In this document: piece by piece, positions 1 through 8,194 of the stretch | Numbering within the stretch: position 1 is the stretch's first letter | How the letters are laid out: every line of letters starts with the position of its first letter | Source: JBGSQR01 sp964509295 | GTDB taxonomy: Bacteria > Desulfobacterota > Desulfuromonadia > Geobacterales > Pseudopelobacteraceae | Reading direction: 5' to 3' | NCBI GenBank assembly: GCA_964509295.1 | Contig: CAZDWS010000002.1 | Coordinates: 248,001-312,000 of the forward strand | Length of the DNA stretch: 64,000 nt | Notes under the pieces: model-generated | The model's input: the letters and a program-made list of their open reading frames with translations, nothing else | Databases searched by the model: none | Told to the model about the DNA's origin: nothing | Program-made: the position numbers and the translations under genes

Positions 1-2
1 TC

Positions 3-95
3 GTTACAATGATCATTGCGGTGATTGTCATTGCCAAACATCATGAAAATATCAAGAGATTGCTGGCAGGAACGGAGAATAGATTCAAGGCTTAG
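3..95 (+). CDS. plsY: C-terminal end of PlsY, glycerol-3-phosphate acyltransferase (partial)
   Basis: An open frame enters from the left edge and stops at the TAG at 93-95. It encodes about 30 residues: a hydrophobic stretch (MIIAVIVIAKH), then HHENIKRLLAGTENRF and a short tail. A last membrane helix followed by a His-Glu-Asn-Ile, basic, Leu-Leu-x-Gly-Thr-Glu tail is how PlsY proteins usually end. PlsY moves acyl groups from acyl-phosphate to glycerol-3-phosphate in the inner membrane. Only the last ~15% is visible, so the call rests on the tail motif alone. Confidence 0.65.
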   Translation, partial: VTMIIAVIVIAKHHENIKRLLAGTENRFKA

Positions 96-139
96 GTGGA
101 AGCCGGGACTTGGAAACAGGGAATAGGGACTAGTAAAAT

Positions 140-168
140 CCTGAACCTTGAACCACGAACCATGAACC
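140..168. repeat. heptanucleotide-phased repeat, GAACCWT type
   Basis: Four heptads in a row (CCTGAAC, CTTGAAC, CACGAAC, CATGAAC) sit between the plsY and ubiE stop codons, which converge here. The same heptads recur at 11976-12036 and 21226-21290, where they lie inside coding sequence. Only one arm is present in this copy. Confidence 0.75.
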
Positions 169-174
169 GTTTTT

Positions 175-885
175 CTACTTCTTTTCACCCACGTAGATGC
201 TGGCGATACCGAAGGTCAGGGCATGGACCTTCACGTTACAAAAACCGGCCTCACGCATAAGTTGCGAAAACTCTTCTGTTGAGGGGAAGTTCAGTACTGA
301 ATCAGTCAGGTATTTATAAGCGTTGTAGCGTGAAAAGAGACCGCCGACAAGCGGCAGTATGCGCATGAAGTATAATAAATAGATCTGCTTGATCAAAGGG
401 GCGGTGGGGGTTGAAGGCTCCAGTATTATTAGGCGCCCGCCCGGTTTCAGTGTCCTGTGTAATTCAGTCAGCCCCAGTTTTCTGTCGACAACATTGCGGA
501 TCCCGAAGGCGATTGTGGTTGAGTCAAATGTGTTGTCTGGAAAGGGGAGGTCCTCGCAGGGAGCGATTATAAAGTCAATCCGGTTGGCAAATGGAGTCGC
601 AGCAACTTTTTCCCGTCCCAGATCAACCATCTCCTTGCAGAAATCGGCGCCGGTAACTTTTACAGATGGTGGTGTTAACCGTGCAATTTCCAGTGCAACA
701 TCTCCTGTGCCGGTGGCGACATCAAGGATTCTTGAACCTTCACTGTACTTGATCATCTGCACGGCTGTTGTGCGCCAGTTTCTGTCGATGCCTAAGCTTA
801 GCAGGCGGTTGAGAAAGTCGTAGCGAGGCGCAATTGCTCCGAACATCTGTTGATTTATTTTACCTTTATCCGAGAGCTTGAACAT
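175..885 (-). CDS. ubiE: demethylmenaquinone methyltransferase (MenG/UbiE family)
   Basis: This 236-aa class I SAM-dependent methyltransferase methylates demethylmenaquinone at the last step of menaquinone synthesis; in quinone-mixed organisms the same enzyme also acts on 2-polyprenyl-benzoquinol. The SAM-binding loop LDVATGTGD lies at about residues 53-62. The N-terminal MFGAIAPRYDFLNRLLSLG block and the downstream FGIRNV and LKPGGRL segments are hallmarks of the UbiE/MenG family, and the length is normal for it. In an anaerobic respirer the substrate is most likely demethylmenaquinone. The ATG at 885 has an AAAGG about 11 nt upstream. It is transcribed away from cdaA and converges on plsY. 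Function is confident; the choice between the menG and ubiE names is by inference. Confidence 0.93.
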   Translation of the reverse strand: MFKLSDKGKINQQMFGAIAPRYDFLNRLLSLGIDRNWRTTAVQMIKYSEGSRILDVATGTGDVALEIARLTPPSVKVTGADFCKEMVDLGREKVAATPFANRIDFIIAPCEDLPFPDNTFDSTTIAFGIRNVVDRKLGLTELHRTLKPGGRLIILEPSTPTAPLIKQIYLLYFMRILPLVGGLFSRYNAYKYLTDSVLNFPSTEEFSQLMREAGFCNVKVHALTFGIASIYVGEKK

Positions 886-999
886 ATTTATTGTAACCTT
901 TGTATTTTCTTTTTAACAATTCTGCCTTGTAACATACTTTTATGCAATATGACCAGTAAAAATGGGTCGGAAATATGATCGCAAGTTGAAGGAGTATTA

Positions 1000-2424
1000 G
1001 TGGTTCAGCCATTTATCCGAATCCAGGACGTTGCCGATATCCTGATCATGTCTTTTCTTGTGTACCAGCTTTACACCTGGTTCAGAAGTACCCGTGCCAT
1101 GCAGGTCCTGCTGGGACTGGGGGTAGTTACTTTAATCTATTTTGCGACCCGTTTTCTCGGTCTTTATATGACCAGCTGGATTCTGCAGGAGCTGGGAACT
1201 GTTCTGATTGTACTCGTAGTGGTTGTGTTTCAGTCGGAAATCCGCCAGGCCTTGTACCGATTCAGCCTGGTCAGACATCTGTTTTACAATCAGGATGGAC
1301 CCCGGGAAAGCAGATTTCAGGAAATTGCCGATACAGTTTTTTCAATGGCAGCCAAGAGAACCGGTGCCCTGTTAGTCTTTCAGCGCAGTGAGTCTCTGGC
1401 GGATTTGATGTTGAATGGAGTCCGTCTGGACTGTGAAGTGACACCGCAGATACTTGAATCCATCTTCAGTCCGGGAGCACCTTTACATGATGGTGCTTCT
1501 TTAATAAAAGATGGTCGAATTGTTGTGGCTTCATGTCATCTGCCGTTGTCCGTTAGTCCGGATTTACCGCAGTATCTCGGCACCAGGCATCGTGCAGCCA
1601 TGGGGCTCTCAGAACGTACCGACGCCATCGTGGTTGCTGTTTCAGAAGAGCGGGGTGTGGTGACCTTGGCTGCTGATGGTGTCATGACTGAGATAAATTC
1701 ACCAGCCGGTCTGGTATTAGCGTTGGAAGGTTTGATTAATCCTGCCACAGAGAAAAAAAGTAAGGGCTTGAAACAAATAGTGTTTAATGACCTTGTTACA
1801 AAAACGGCGGTTTTACTGCTTGTAATATCTTTCTGGGCATTGATCACATCACGCCAAGGTCAGATTACTACGGTCTCTGCGCCTGTCAGAATGCACGGCA
1901 TCCCGGAAGGGCTAGCACTGATAAAAGGAGTTCCCGATGAGGTAGAGGTGCAGTTGCGGTCCTATTCAATTTTGACGCCCATGCCTTCCAAGCTGGATCT
2001 GGTTGCCGATGTGGACATTTCCGAGGTTCGTGAGGGGCACACAAGTCTGAGAATCAAAAATTCTGACTTCAATCTGCCTTCAGGGATGGTTATCAGTAGA
2101 ATTACACCACCTGCGGTTAAAATAGTGACTGATAAAAAAGAACGCAAGCGAGTACCAATTAAAATTGTAACAAAAGGTGTGTTGCCGGTTGCCCTTCAGG
2201 GAGGCACTGTTGTTTCGGAACCTGCAACCATTGAAATTGAAGGTCCGTCAGTTCAGGTCAGCAAAATTAATTCGATTATAACAGAAGAGGTCGATATTTC
2301 TGGGCTGTATAAGGGGAAAGAACAGTATAAAAGTCTGATTCCGCCGATGAATCAAATTACTGTTTTGAGAGAGGAGCCGGTGGTGATCAAGGTTGACGGT
2401 CACCACAAAAAAACATCTAAATAA
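1000..2424 (+). CDS. cdaA: diadenylate cyclase CdaA fused to a YbbR (CdaR-like) region
   Basis: A 474-aa membrane protein that should make c-di-AMP from two ATP. Three N-terminal membrane segments (about residues 12-28, 35-57 and 64-80) lead into a DisA_N/DAC domain with the catalytic DGA (164-166, in PLHDGASLI) and RHR (196-198, in TRHRAAMG) motifs. A fourth membrane segment (about 268-285) follows, then a ~185-residue extracytoplasmic stretch resembling YbbR repeats, ending at a basic tail. In Firmicutes CdaA (~270 aa) and its YbbR-domain regulator CdaR are separate adjacent genes; here they form one chain. The start is GTG, supported by GAAGGAG 7-8 nt upstream. Catalytic residues are visible; the YbbR assignment is by position and general pattern and is less sure than the cyclase. 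Confidence 0.9.
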   Translation: MVQPFIRIQDVADILIMSFLVYQLYTWFRSTRAMQVLLGLGVVTLIYFATRFLGLYMTSWILQELGTVLIVLVVVVFQSEIRQALYRFSLVRHLFYNQDGPRESRFQEIADTVFSMAAKRTGALLVFQRSESLADLMLNGVRLDCEVTPQILESIFSPGAPLHDGASLIKDGRIVVASCHLPLSVSPDLPQYLGTRHRAAMGLSERTDAIVVAVSEERGVVTLAADGVMTEINSPAGLVLALEGLINPATEKKSKGLKQIVFNDLVTKTAVLLLVISFWALITSRQGQITTVSAPVRMHGIPEGLALIKGVPDEVEVQLRSYSILTPMPSKLDLVADVDISEVREGHTSLRIKNSDFNLPSGMVISRITPPAVKIVTDKKERKRVPIKIVTKGVLPVALQGGTVVSEPATIEIEGPSVQVSKINSIITEEVDISGLYKGKEQYKSLIPPMNQITVLREEPVVIKVDGHHKKTSK

Positions 2425-2480
2425 CAGTAGTTTGTGTTGATTTGTCAAGGGCTTTGAAGGCGGCGACATTATTTTAATGT

Positions 2481-2509
2481 TTGACTTTTTGAACTGCCTG
2501 GGATATAAG
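2481..2509 (+). promoter_or_regulatory. sigma-70-like promoter for the LysM/NlpC gene
   Basis: TTGACT (2481-2486) and TATAAG (2504-2509) are separated by exactly 17 nt, 46 nt ahead of the ATG at 2555. It suggests the peptidase gene has its own promoter although it lies 130 nt behind cdaA on the same strand. Confidence 0.6.
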
Positions 2510-2554
2510 CACAATGCTGGACGTGCTATAAATTGTGAACAAAAAGGAGGATAA

Positions 2555-3589
2555 ATGGCAAATATCCGACACATATTACTGCTTTGCATTATGCTGCTTG
2601 CTTTCCCCCAACTGGTCCTGGCTTCAAAAACTCATTTAGTCCGCAAGAGCGAGTCACTTCATTCGATTGCTCGCAAATATCACGTCTCCGTCGAAGAACT
2701 CAAAACTGTAAATACATTGACCGGTTCGCAGATAAAGCAGGGTACACGGCTGATCATTCCTTCTCATGCCGTTGCCAAGGCCAAGAAGGAAAGGGTTGCT
2801 GAAAGTCCAAAGTCATACAAGGTTGTCAAGGGTGATACCCTTCCCGGCATAGCCAGAAAAACCGGTATCAAAATGGGTACATTGCGCAGCCTTAATAATA
2901 TTAAGGGCAATAAGATCAAGCAGGGACAGGTTCTGGTGCTGAATGAAGTCGTGCCGGCTGTTGCACCTAAACGTGCAGTTTCTGTAAATCGTCTTGCGAT
3001 GATAAGCTCTGATCTGCTTAACGAGAAAGAACTGGCAAATACTCTGGCAGAATTGACCGATCTGGATTCGGATAAGCCAGTAGATCTCGCCAAAACACTG
3101 GAAGAAAATGAGTCTGCAAATACCCTTAGGAAGACAGCTTACAGTTTTCTTGGTGCGCGTTATCGCTTTGGTGGGAACAGTCGTAACGCATTGGATTGCT
3201 CCAGCTTTACACAACAGGTTTTCCGCGATCTCAAAATCAGCCTGCCGCGCACAGCACGTGAGCAGTTTAATGTAGGTAACGAAGTTGTGCGTGGTGACCT
3301 GAAAAAGGGTGATCTGGTATTTTTTCAGACATACGCCCGCTTTCCTTCCCATGTTGGCATTTATCTGGGCAACCGCAAGATGATTCATGCTTCTTCACGG
3401 GACCGCAGAGTCGTAATTTCCAGCATGGATACTCCTTATTATCTTGGTCGTTACCTGGGCGCTCGCAGGGTTGGTGAGCAGGTTGATGATGACAACTTCA
3501 GCGCTCTGTTGCTAGGGGTTGAAGAAGAACGGGAAAATGAAGTTCTTCAAAATGACACACTCGGCTTGACACTCAGTCAGAATAACTGA
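2555..3589 (+). CDS. secreted peptidoglycan endopeptidase, two LysM domains plus NlpC/P60
   Basis: A 344-aa exported cell-wall hydrolase. A signal peptide (about residues 1-23, ending VLA) is followed by two LysM peptidoglycan-binding domains (about 26-69 and 88-130), a linker, and an NlpC/P60 domain (about 187-305). Catalytic Cys215 is in the ALDCSSF motif, His266 in PSHVGIYLG and a third polar residue is His278. The family cleaves D-Glu/meso-DAP peptide bonds in stem peptides, as in the Spr/MepS and CwlO types. The start has AAGGAGG about 5 nt upstream. About 40 residues after the catalytic domain are acidic and unassigned. It follows the c-di-AMP synthase gene, and c-di-AMP is tied to envelope homeostasis in other bacteria; that link is inference here. 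Confidence 0.92.
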   Translation: MANIRHILLLCIMLLAFPQLVLASKTHLVRKSESLHSIARKYHVSVEELKTVNTLTGSQIKQGTRLIIPSHAVAKAKKERVAESPKSYKVVKGDTLPGIARKTGIKMGTLRSLNNIKGNKIKQGQVLVLNEVVPAVAPKRAVSVNRLAMISSDLLNEKELANTLAELTDLDSDKPVDLAKTLEENESANTLRKTAYSFLGARYRFGGNSRNALDCSSFTQQVFRDLKISLPRTAREQFNVGNEVVRGDLKKGDLVFFQTYARFPSHVGIYLGNRKMIHASSRDRRVVISSMDTPYYLGRYLGARRVGEQVDDDNFSALLLGVEEERENEVLQNDTLGLTLSQNN

Positions 3590-3613
3590 AACAACTAATC
3601 GATAAATTTACTG

Positions 3614-3643
3614 AATCCGGGTCACCTGACCCGGATTTTTTTT
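3614..3643 (+). terminator. rho-independent terminator after the LysM/NlpC gene
   Basis: A perfect 10-bp stem (AATCCGGGTC / GACCCGGATT) with a 4-nt loop, followed by eight T residues. It sits 25 nt after the peptidase stop and just ahead of the next gene. Confidence 0.9.
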
Positions 3644-3654
3644 ACCCAGAGACT

Positions 3655-5223
3655 ATGAAAATTCTGCTTTGCTACATTTCCGGAATGCCTGATCGCAGTG
3701 ATCCCTTCGTGACCATGTTACCCACAGGTCTCTGTTACCTGCACTCAACACTTATCCAGGCCGGATTTGACTCAACGCTTGTAAATCTGTCCAGCTGGTC
3801 GGATAGTGAAAAAAGGAAGTTGCTTGCTGAACAGAATCCTTCAATTTTCTGTATTTCGCAGTGGACGCATAACAGGCATGCCTCTCTGGCATTGGCCAGA
3901 TTTGTGAAGAAAATTTACCCCGCATGTCAGGTTATGCTGGGGGGTGGACATGCAACTTTTCAGTACAGGGAAATTCTGCTTGAAAATGTTTCTGTTGATG
4001 TGGTGGTCATGGGCGAAGGGGAAGCAACCCTTTTAGAGCTGGCTGAGTGCCGCAAAGCTGGTCGGTCAGTGGAGCAGGTCAGTGGAATTGCTTATAATAA
4101 GAACGGTCAAATTGTTGTAACACCACAAAGAAAACTGCTGGATGACCTGAATAAAGTCCCGTTTTCTTCTTTGTATCTGGATCGTTCTATTGGTGTGGAT
4201 ATTGAGTTTCAGGCTGAATTTCTTGTAACCAGCAGAGGGTGCCCGTCTGCCTGCCGTTTTTGCAGTTCACCGGTGTTCTGGAATAAACGTGTCCGTTTTA
4301 GATCTCCTGAAAACATAGTCGATGAGATTCTATTTATCAGGGACAGTTTAGGGCTGATTTACTTTTCTTTCCGTGATGACACATTCACGGCTGACCGCGC
4401 CAGAACAATTACCTTCTGCCGTTTGTTGATAGAGCGCAAAGCCGGAATAGTCTGGAACTGCCAGTCAAGGGTAACTGCTCTTGATGAGGAGCTGCTCGTC
4501 TGGATGAAGCGTGCCGGCTGCGAATGTGTGCAGCTGGGAGTTGAATCCGGTTCTCCTGCGACCCTTGATCTGCTGGGAAAAAAAATTACACCCGAACAGG
4601 TTCAAATGGCGTCTGCCATGGTCCGTAAGGTCGGGATCAATCTTTCAGTATACCTGATCAGCGACATACCAGGCGAAAGTGAAGACGACATCAGGGCAAC
4701 ACTCTCATTGATGCGCCGTATTTCACCTGATGACGGCTATGTATCTCCCTTGGCCTATTATCCGGGTACGACCCTTTTTGATGAGGCTGTCAAGTCTGGA
4801 AAAATCGCTGCTGATACCTTTCAAACCAGTCATTCGGAAGCTGTATATGCCTTATCAAAACCTGGTAAAGAAGCAAGCCGTTATCTGAAAGCACTGGGTG
4901 GAAAAGGATCAGCGGGCCCAAAAGAATTTGAAATACAGAAACGCCTGCTGGGGTACTGTTATACCAGCAATATAATAGCCGGCGAGTATTATCGGCAGAA
5001 TGGTGATTTTATGCTTGCTGCAGATGAGTTCAGAGAGATAACCGTTAATTCACCGGAAAACCCGTGGGGTTGGTATTTGCTGGCGGAGTTGTTTGCAGAA
5101 ACAGGTGAAAAGTCAAAAGCACAGGACTTTTACCGTAAGGTACTTGAAATAATTCCCAACCACGGACCTTCACTTGCGTCCGTCAAGTCAAAAAAAAGCG
5201 GGGCCACAAAGGCCCCGCCGTAA
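3655..5223 (+). CDS. B12-binding-domain radical SAM protein with C-terminal TPR
   Basis: A 522-aa protein of the class with an N-terminal cobalamin-binding Rossmann fold (about residues 1-150) and a radical SAM core. The 4Fe-4S ligands are Cys196, Cys200 and Cys203 in CPSACRFC. The core carries YFSFRDDTF, a Glu-Ser-Gly motif (QLGVESGS) and a GESEDD motif, as in BchE/HpnJ/YfkAB-like enzymes. Residues ~440-505 look like one or two TPR units. The B12 domain has no DxHxxG motif, as is usual in this class. The substrate is not predictable: relatives act in hopanoid, bacteriochlorophyll, phosphonate or RiPP pathways, and no neighbour points to one. The 3' end of the frame contains the terminator of the opposing gene. 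The start at 3655 lies right behind the upstream terminator with no strong ribosome-binding site. Confidence 0.85.
   Translation: MKILLCYISGMPDRSDPFVTMLPTGLCYLHSTLIQAGFDSTLVNLSSWSDSEKRKLLAEQNPSIFCISQWTHNRHASLALARFVKKIYPACQVMLGGGHATFQYREILLENVSVDVVVMGEGEATLLELAECRKAGRSVEQVSGIAYNKNGQIVVTPQRKLLDDLNKVPFSSLYLDRSIGVDIEFQAEFLVTSRGCPSACRFCSSPVFWNKRVRFRSPENIVDEILFIRDSLGLIYFSFRDDTFTADRARTITFCRLLIERKAGIVWNCQSRVTALDEELLVWMKRAGCECVQLGVESGSPATLDLLGKKITPEQVQMASAMVRKVGINLSVYLISDIPGESEDDIRATLSLMRRISPDDGYVSPLAYYPGTTLFDEAVKSGKIAADTFQTSHSEAVYALSKPGKEASRYLKALGGKGSAGPKEFEIQKRLLGYCYTSNIIAGEYYRQNGDFMLAADEFREITVNSPENPWGWYLLAELFAETGEKSKAQDFYRKVLEIIPNHGPSLASVKSKKSGATKAPP
5190..5218 (-). terminator. terminator of the small lipoprotein gene, embedded in the 3' end of the radical SAM frame
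   Basis: On the minus strand GCGGGGCC (loop TTTGT) GGCCCCGC forms an 8-bp GC stem (5198-5205 with 5211-5218) followed by eight T (5190-5197). It lies 13 nt past the minus-strand stop at 5231 and is entirely within the last codons of the plus-strand gene, which it makes encode a Lys-Ser-Gly-Ala tail. Confidence 0.85.
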
Positions 5224-5230
5224 ATAATTC

Positions 5231-5698
5231 TTATTTAACGACTCTGATTCCCTGTACCATTGAAAGCTTATCGAAAGTTCTCTTAAGCGAAGGGCTGGCA
5301 AAATTTGCCACTACAGGTGCTTCCGGGTATTCGATGGTATCTCCAACCTTAACAGCCATCTTTGGAAGAGCCAGCCAGAGTTTCTGGCCTTTTGCGTCTG
5401 CTACTTCAAGGTAGATGTATGGAGGATTGGTTTTTGTTTCAATTATCTGGCTTACTTTGGCTTTGATACCTTCACCAGCTTTGATCTCCTGCGGTTTTAA
5501 ATTGGCATGTGGATTAGCGCCAGCCGGGGCGGCTGCAGGCATTTGACCGGCAGGTACCGGATGGCCAGGCGGAAGCTGTGCAGCAGGTCCGGCAGGTGCA
5601 GCATCAGTTTTTTTAGGTGCTTCTGTCTTTGGTTTACTGTCGCAACCGGATATTGCAATTGCGGATATGGCAAGTAAGGTCAATAATGTCTTTTTCAA
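5231..5698 (-). CDS. small lipoprotein with Pro/Ala-rich linker and OB-fold-like C-terminus
   Basis: The start chosen is TTG at 5698, not the farther upstream ATG. AGGAGGGG stands about 8 nt before the TTG, and the protein then begins LKKTLLTLLAISAIAISGC, a complete lipoprotein signal with the lipobox Cys at about 19. The product is 155 aa. After the Cys comes a low-complexity Pro/Ala/Lys linker (about 20-75). Then comes an ~80-residue domain with alternating beta-strand pattern (AKVSQIIETKTNPPYIYLEV, KLWLALPKMAVKVGDTIEY), which resembles the NrfJ-like/OB-fold proteins seen next to periplasmic redox genes. It is probably periplasmic and anchored to a membrane. Function unknown. It is transcribed divergently from the PPK2 gene. 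Confidence 0.75.
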   Translation of the reverse strand: MKKTLLTLLAISAIAISGCDSKPKTEAPKKTDAAPAGPAAQLPPGHPVPAGQMPAAAPAGANPHANLKPQEIKAGEGIKAKVSQIIETKTNPPYIYLEVADAKGQKLWLALPKMAVKVGDTIEYPEAPVVANFASPSLKRTFDKLSMVQGIRVVK

Positions 5699-5853
5699 AT
5701 TAAACCCCTCCTGTTTTATTTTTGTAAAAATTATCATGTTTAGAGTTTTAATTCCATGATAAAAAATACGTCTGCTATACATTTAAAAACTGCAATGTTT
5801 GACAGTCACTGCATTCTTGGTAAGGTATTATTAAATCGGAAAGAGAGGATACT

Positions 5854-7341
5854 ATGTTCGAGTCAGCGGAACTTGGTCACAAAATCAGCAAAGCACTCTG
5901 GAAAAGAGAAATTTCTCCGCTTAGAGAAGGGTTGCTCGATGCCCAGCTTGATCTGCTGCAGTCGAAAAAATTTCCCGTAATTATACTGATTGCCGGTGTT
6001 GACTGTGCCGGGAAAGGTGAAACGGTAAATATCCTTAATGAATGGCTTGATCCGAGACATGTTGAGACACATGCTGTGCGTGACTTGACCGACGAAGAGC
6101 TTGAGCGACCCCAGATGTTCCGCTACTGGAGGGTTTTGCCTCCTGCCGGTAAAATAGGTATCTTTATCGGTACCTGGTATTCCGGCCCGCTTGTGGAAAA
6201 TGTCTACGGTACGATAAAAAACGCCGAACTGGATCAACGTCTGGATCGTATTGTGCGTTTTGAGAAGATGCTCTGTGATGAAGGTGCACTGGTCCTGAAA
6301 TTCTGGCTGCACCTGTCAGAGGATGAGCAGAAGAAGCGCTTGAAAACACTGGAAAAAGATGCCAAGACACGTTGGCGTGTTACAGAGACTGACTGGAAAA
6401 ACTATAAGCTCTACAGCAAATTCAGGACCGTTTCGGAACGTATGCTCCGTTGCACCAGCACAGCTGAATCGCCCTGGACTATTGTTGAGGGGACAGACCC
6501 CCGTTATCGCTATCTGACAATCGGTAAAGCCGTCTTGAATGCTGTAAGGCAGCGCCTGGATGCTCCCGAGCCGCCCAGACAGCATGAGCCGATTCCACCG
6601 ATCATGCCCACAATAGATAACCTTTTGATTCTAAAAACACTGGATCTGACCAAAAAAATCAGCAAGTCTGAATATGAAGATGAACTTGAAAAATATCAGG
6701 GACGCCTTAATCTGCTGACCAGGCATAAAGATTTTAAAAAGCTGGCCGTAGTTGTTGCCTTTGAAGGCAATGATGCCGCCGGTAAAGGCGGTAGTATCAG
6801 GCGTATAACCCAGGCACTTGATGCCCGTCAGTACAGAGTCACCCCGGTGGCTGCCCCGACGGAAGAAGAGCGCGCACAGCCCTATATGTGGCGATTCTGG
6901 CGTAGTATTCCCCGCAAAAACCGTTTTGCCATCTTTGACCGTTCCTGGTACGGGCGGGTGCTGGTTGAGCGGGTGGAAGGGTACTGCGAACATGCAGACT
7001 GGATGCGGGCTTATGGCGAAATCAATGACTTTGAGGAACAACTTGTGCGTAATCACACCGTGGTTGTTAAATTCTGGCTTTCCATCAGCCAGGACGAGCA
7101 GCTTAAACGGTTCAAGGCGCGTGAAAAAATCGGTTTTAAACGCTTCAAGATCACAGATGATGATTGGCGCAATCGCGACAAGTGGAGTGAATATGAATTA
7201 GCTGTCTGCGACATGATTGACCGCACCAGTACAGAGATAGCTCCATGGACACTTATTGAGGCAAACGACAAATACTATGCCCGTATCAAAGTGTTGAAAA
7301 CGCTTTGTGAAAGAGTTGAAAAGGCGTTGGAAAAGCTGTAG
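5854..7341 (+). CDS. pap: tandem-domain polyphosphate kinase 2 (polyphosphate:AMP phosphotransferase)
   Basis: A 495-aa protein made of two PPK2 domains. The first (about 1-235) has the Walker A loop GVDCAGKGE (48-56); the second (about 255-495) has GNDAAGKGG (305-313) and the lid/Walker B motif FDRSWYGR (361-368). In the first domain the matching motif reads IGTWYSG (105-111), so the Asp and Arg of the active motif are missing. This fits class II PPK2 enzymes, where the N-terminal half is degenerate and the C-terminal half transfers phosphate from polyphosphate to AMP to give ADP. Length agrees with Acinetobacter PAP. It would help the cell recycle AMP from polyphosphate stores. The ATG is preceded by GAGAGGATACT. 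The next gene starts about 50 nt downstream and is likely co-transcribed. Confidence 0.9.
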   Translation: MFESAELGHKISKALWKREISPLREGLLDAQLDLLQSKKFPVIILIAGVDCAGKGETVNILNEWLDPRHVETHAVRDLTDEELERPQMFRYWRVLPPAGKIGIFIGTWYSGPLVENVYGTIKNAELDQRLDRIVRFEKMLCDEGALVLKFWLHLSEDEQKKRLKTLEKDAKTRWRVTETDWKNYKLYSKFRTVSERMLRCTSTAESPWTIVEGTDPRYRYLTIGKAVLNAVRQRLDAPEPPRQHEPIPPIMPTIDNLLILKTLDLTKKISKSEYEDELEKYQGRLNLLTRHKDFKKLAVVVAFEGNDAAGKGGSIRRITQALDARQYRVTPVAAPTEEERAQPYMWRFWRSIPRKNRFAIFDRSWYGRVLVERVEGYCEHADWMRAYGEINDFEEQLVRNHTVVVKFWLSISQDEQLKRFKAREKIGFKRFKITDDDWRNRDKWSEYELAVCDMIDRTSTEIAPWTLIEANDKYYARIKVLKTLCERVEKALEKL

Positions 7342-7391
7342 TGGCGAATTATGTGTGTACCCGTTTAACAAATAATACTAGGAGAAAATTG

Positions 7392-8099
7392 ATGTTCACA
7401 GAACCTGAAGAACGGCAGATATCGGAGTTTTTGAAGCTGGCTCTGGTGCCCTCGAATACACTGACCCTGGACGGAGTCCATGGCCTGTTGTACGGGCTTG
7501 CCATCGCACCTGACCTGATAACGCCGGATGACCTGCTGCCGATGGTCTATGGTATGGAACTGGCTTCTTTTAACGAAAGTCAGGCCAACCAGCTGTTTGC
7601 CACGCTATTTGGAATATATAACCGCCTCACGCAGGAAAATCAGGCCGGTACACTCGCATTCCCTTTTGATATAGACAAGTTGACACGCAGCGACATCCCG
7701 AGAATCAGAGCGTGGTGCCAGGGGCTGATGCGTGTTCTGAGTATTGAGCCTGAACTCTGGGGCATAACCGAGCATGAACAGGAACCTGCTGCCATTTCCG
7801 AAGAAGAACAGGAACTATCAACCAGCGTTGCTATAGTCTCCGGCATTGCTTTTCCGGAGGACGCTGCTGAAATCTTCAGGGGTGAGACTTTTGAGGATGT
7901 GGAAAATAAGTCTGAATCCAGTCTACAGGGTAAGGTTTTCTTTTTCCTGCCCATGGCAGTGGACTACATCCAGCAGCATGGTGGCAAGCTGCGCAAGAGT
8001 ACTATGAAGCGGATGCAGGCCTGTTCCGGCAAGCCGGGCCGAAACGATCTCTGTCCCTGCAACAGCGGTAAAAAATATAAAAAGTGTTGCGGCGCGTAG
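7392..8099 (+). CDS. YecA/UPF0149-like protein with C-terminal SEC-C zinc motif
   Basis: The ATG at 7392 is taken as the start because AGGAGA lies 6 nt before it; a GTG at 7341 would overlap the PPK2 stop and has no ribosome-binding site. The 235-aa product has a helical N-terminal region of the YecA/YgfB (UPF0149) kind (about 5-180, with LTLDGVHGLLYGLAIAP). It ends in a SEC-C zinc finger (GRNDLCPCNSGKKYKKCCG, the Cys-x-Cys...Cys-Cys pattern). SEC-C was named from SecA, where it binds Zn and contacts SecB or ribosomes; in YecA proteins it is also metal binding. The precise job is unknown. It appears to be the last gene of the PPK2 unit, with a strong terminator after it. Confidence 0.82.
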   Translation: MFTEPEERQISEFLKLALVPSNTLTLDGVHGLLYGLAIAPDLITPDDLLPMVYGMELASFNESQANQLFATLFGIYNRLTQENQAGTLAFPFDIDKLTRSDIPRIRAWCQGLMRVLSIEPELWGITEHEQEPAAISEEEQELSTSVAIVSGIAFPEDAAEIFRGETFEDVENKSESSLQGKVFFFLPMAVDYIQQHGGKLRKSTMKRMQACSGKPGRNDLCPCNSGKKYKKCCGA

Positions 8100-8130
8100 A
8101 GACGCTGTTCACTTGAGAGATCAACACAAA

Positions 8131-8175
8131 AAAAAGACCGTCAAACCGTTAAATCCGGCAAGGCGGTCTTTTTTT
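8131..8175. terminator. bidirectional terminator between convergent genes
   Basis: AAAAAGACCG (8131-8140) pairs with CGGTCTTTTT (8164-8173), giving a run of A on the left and a run of T on the right. It can serve both the SEC-C gene (plus) and the [FeFe] hydrogenase gene (minus, stop at 8195). Confidence 0.85.
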
Positions 8176-8194
8176 ACAATGACAAGTTATAAAA

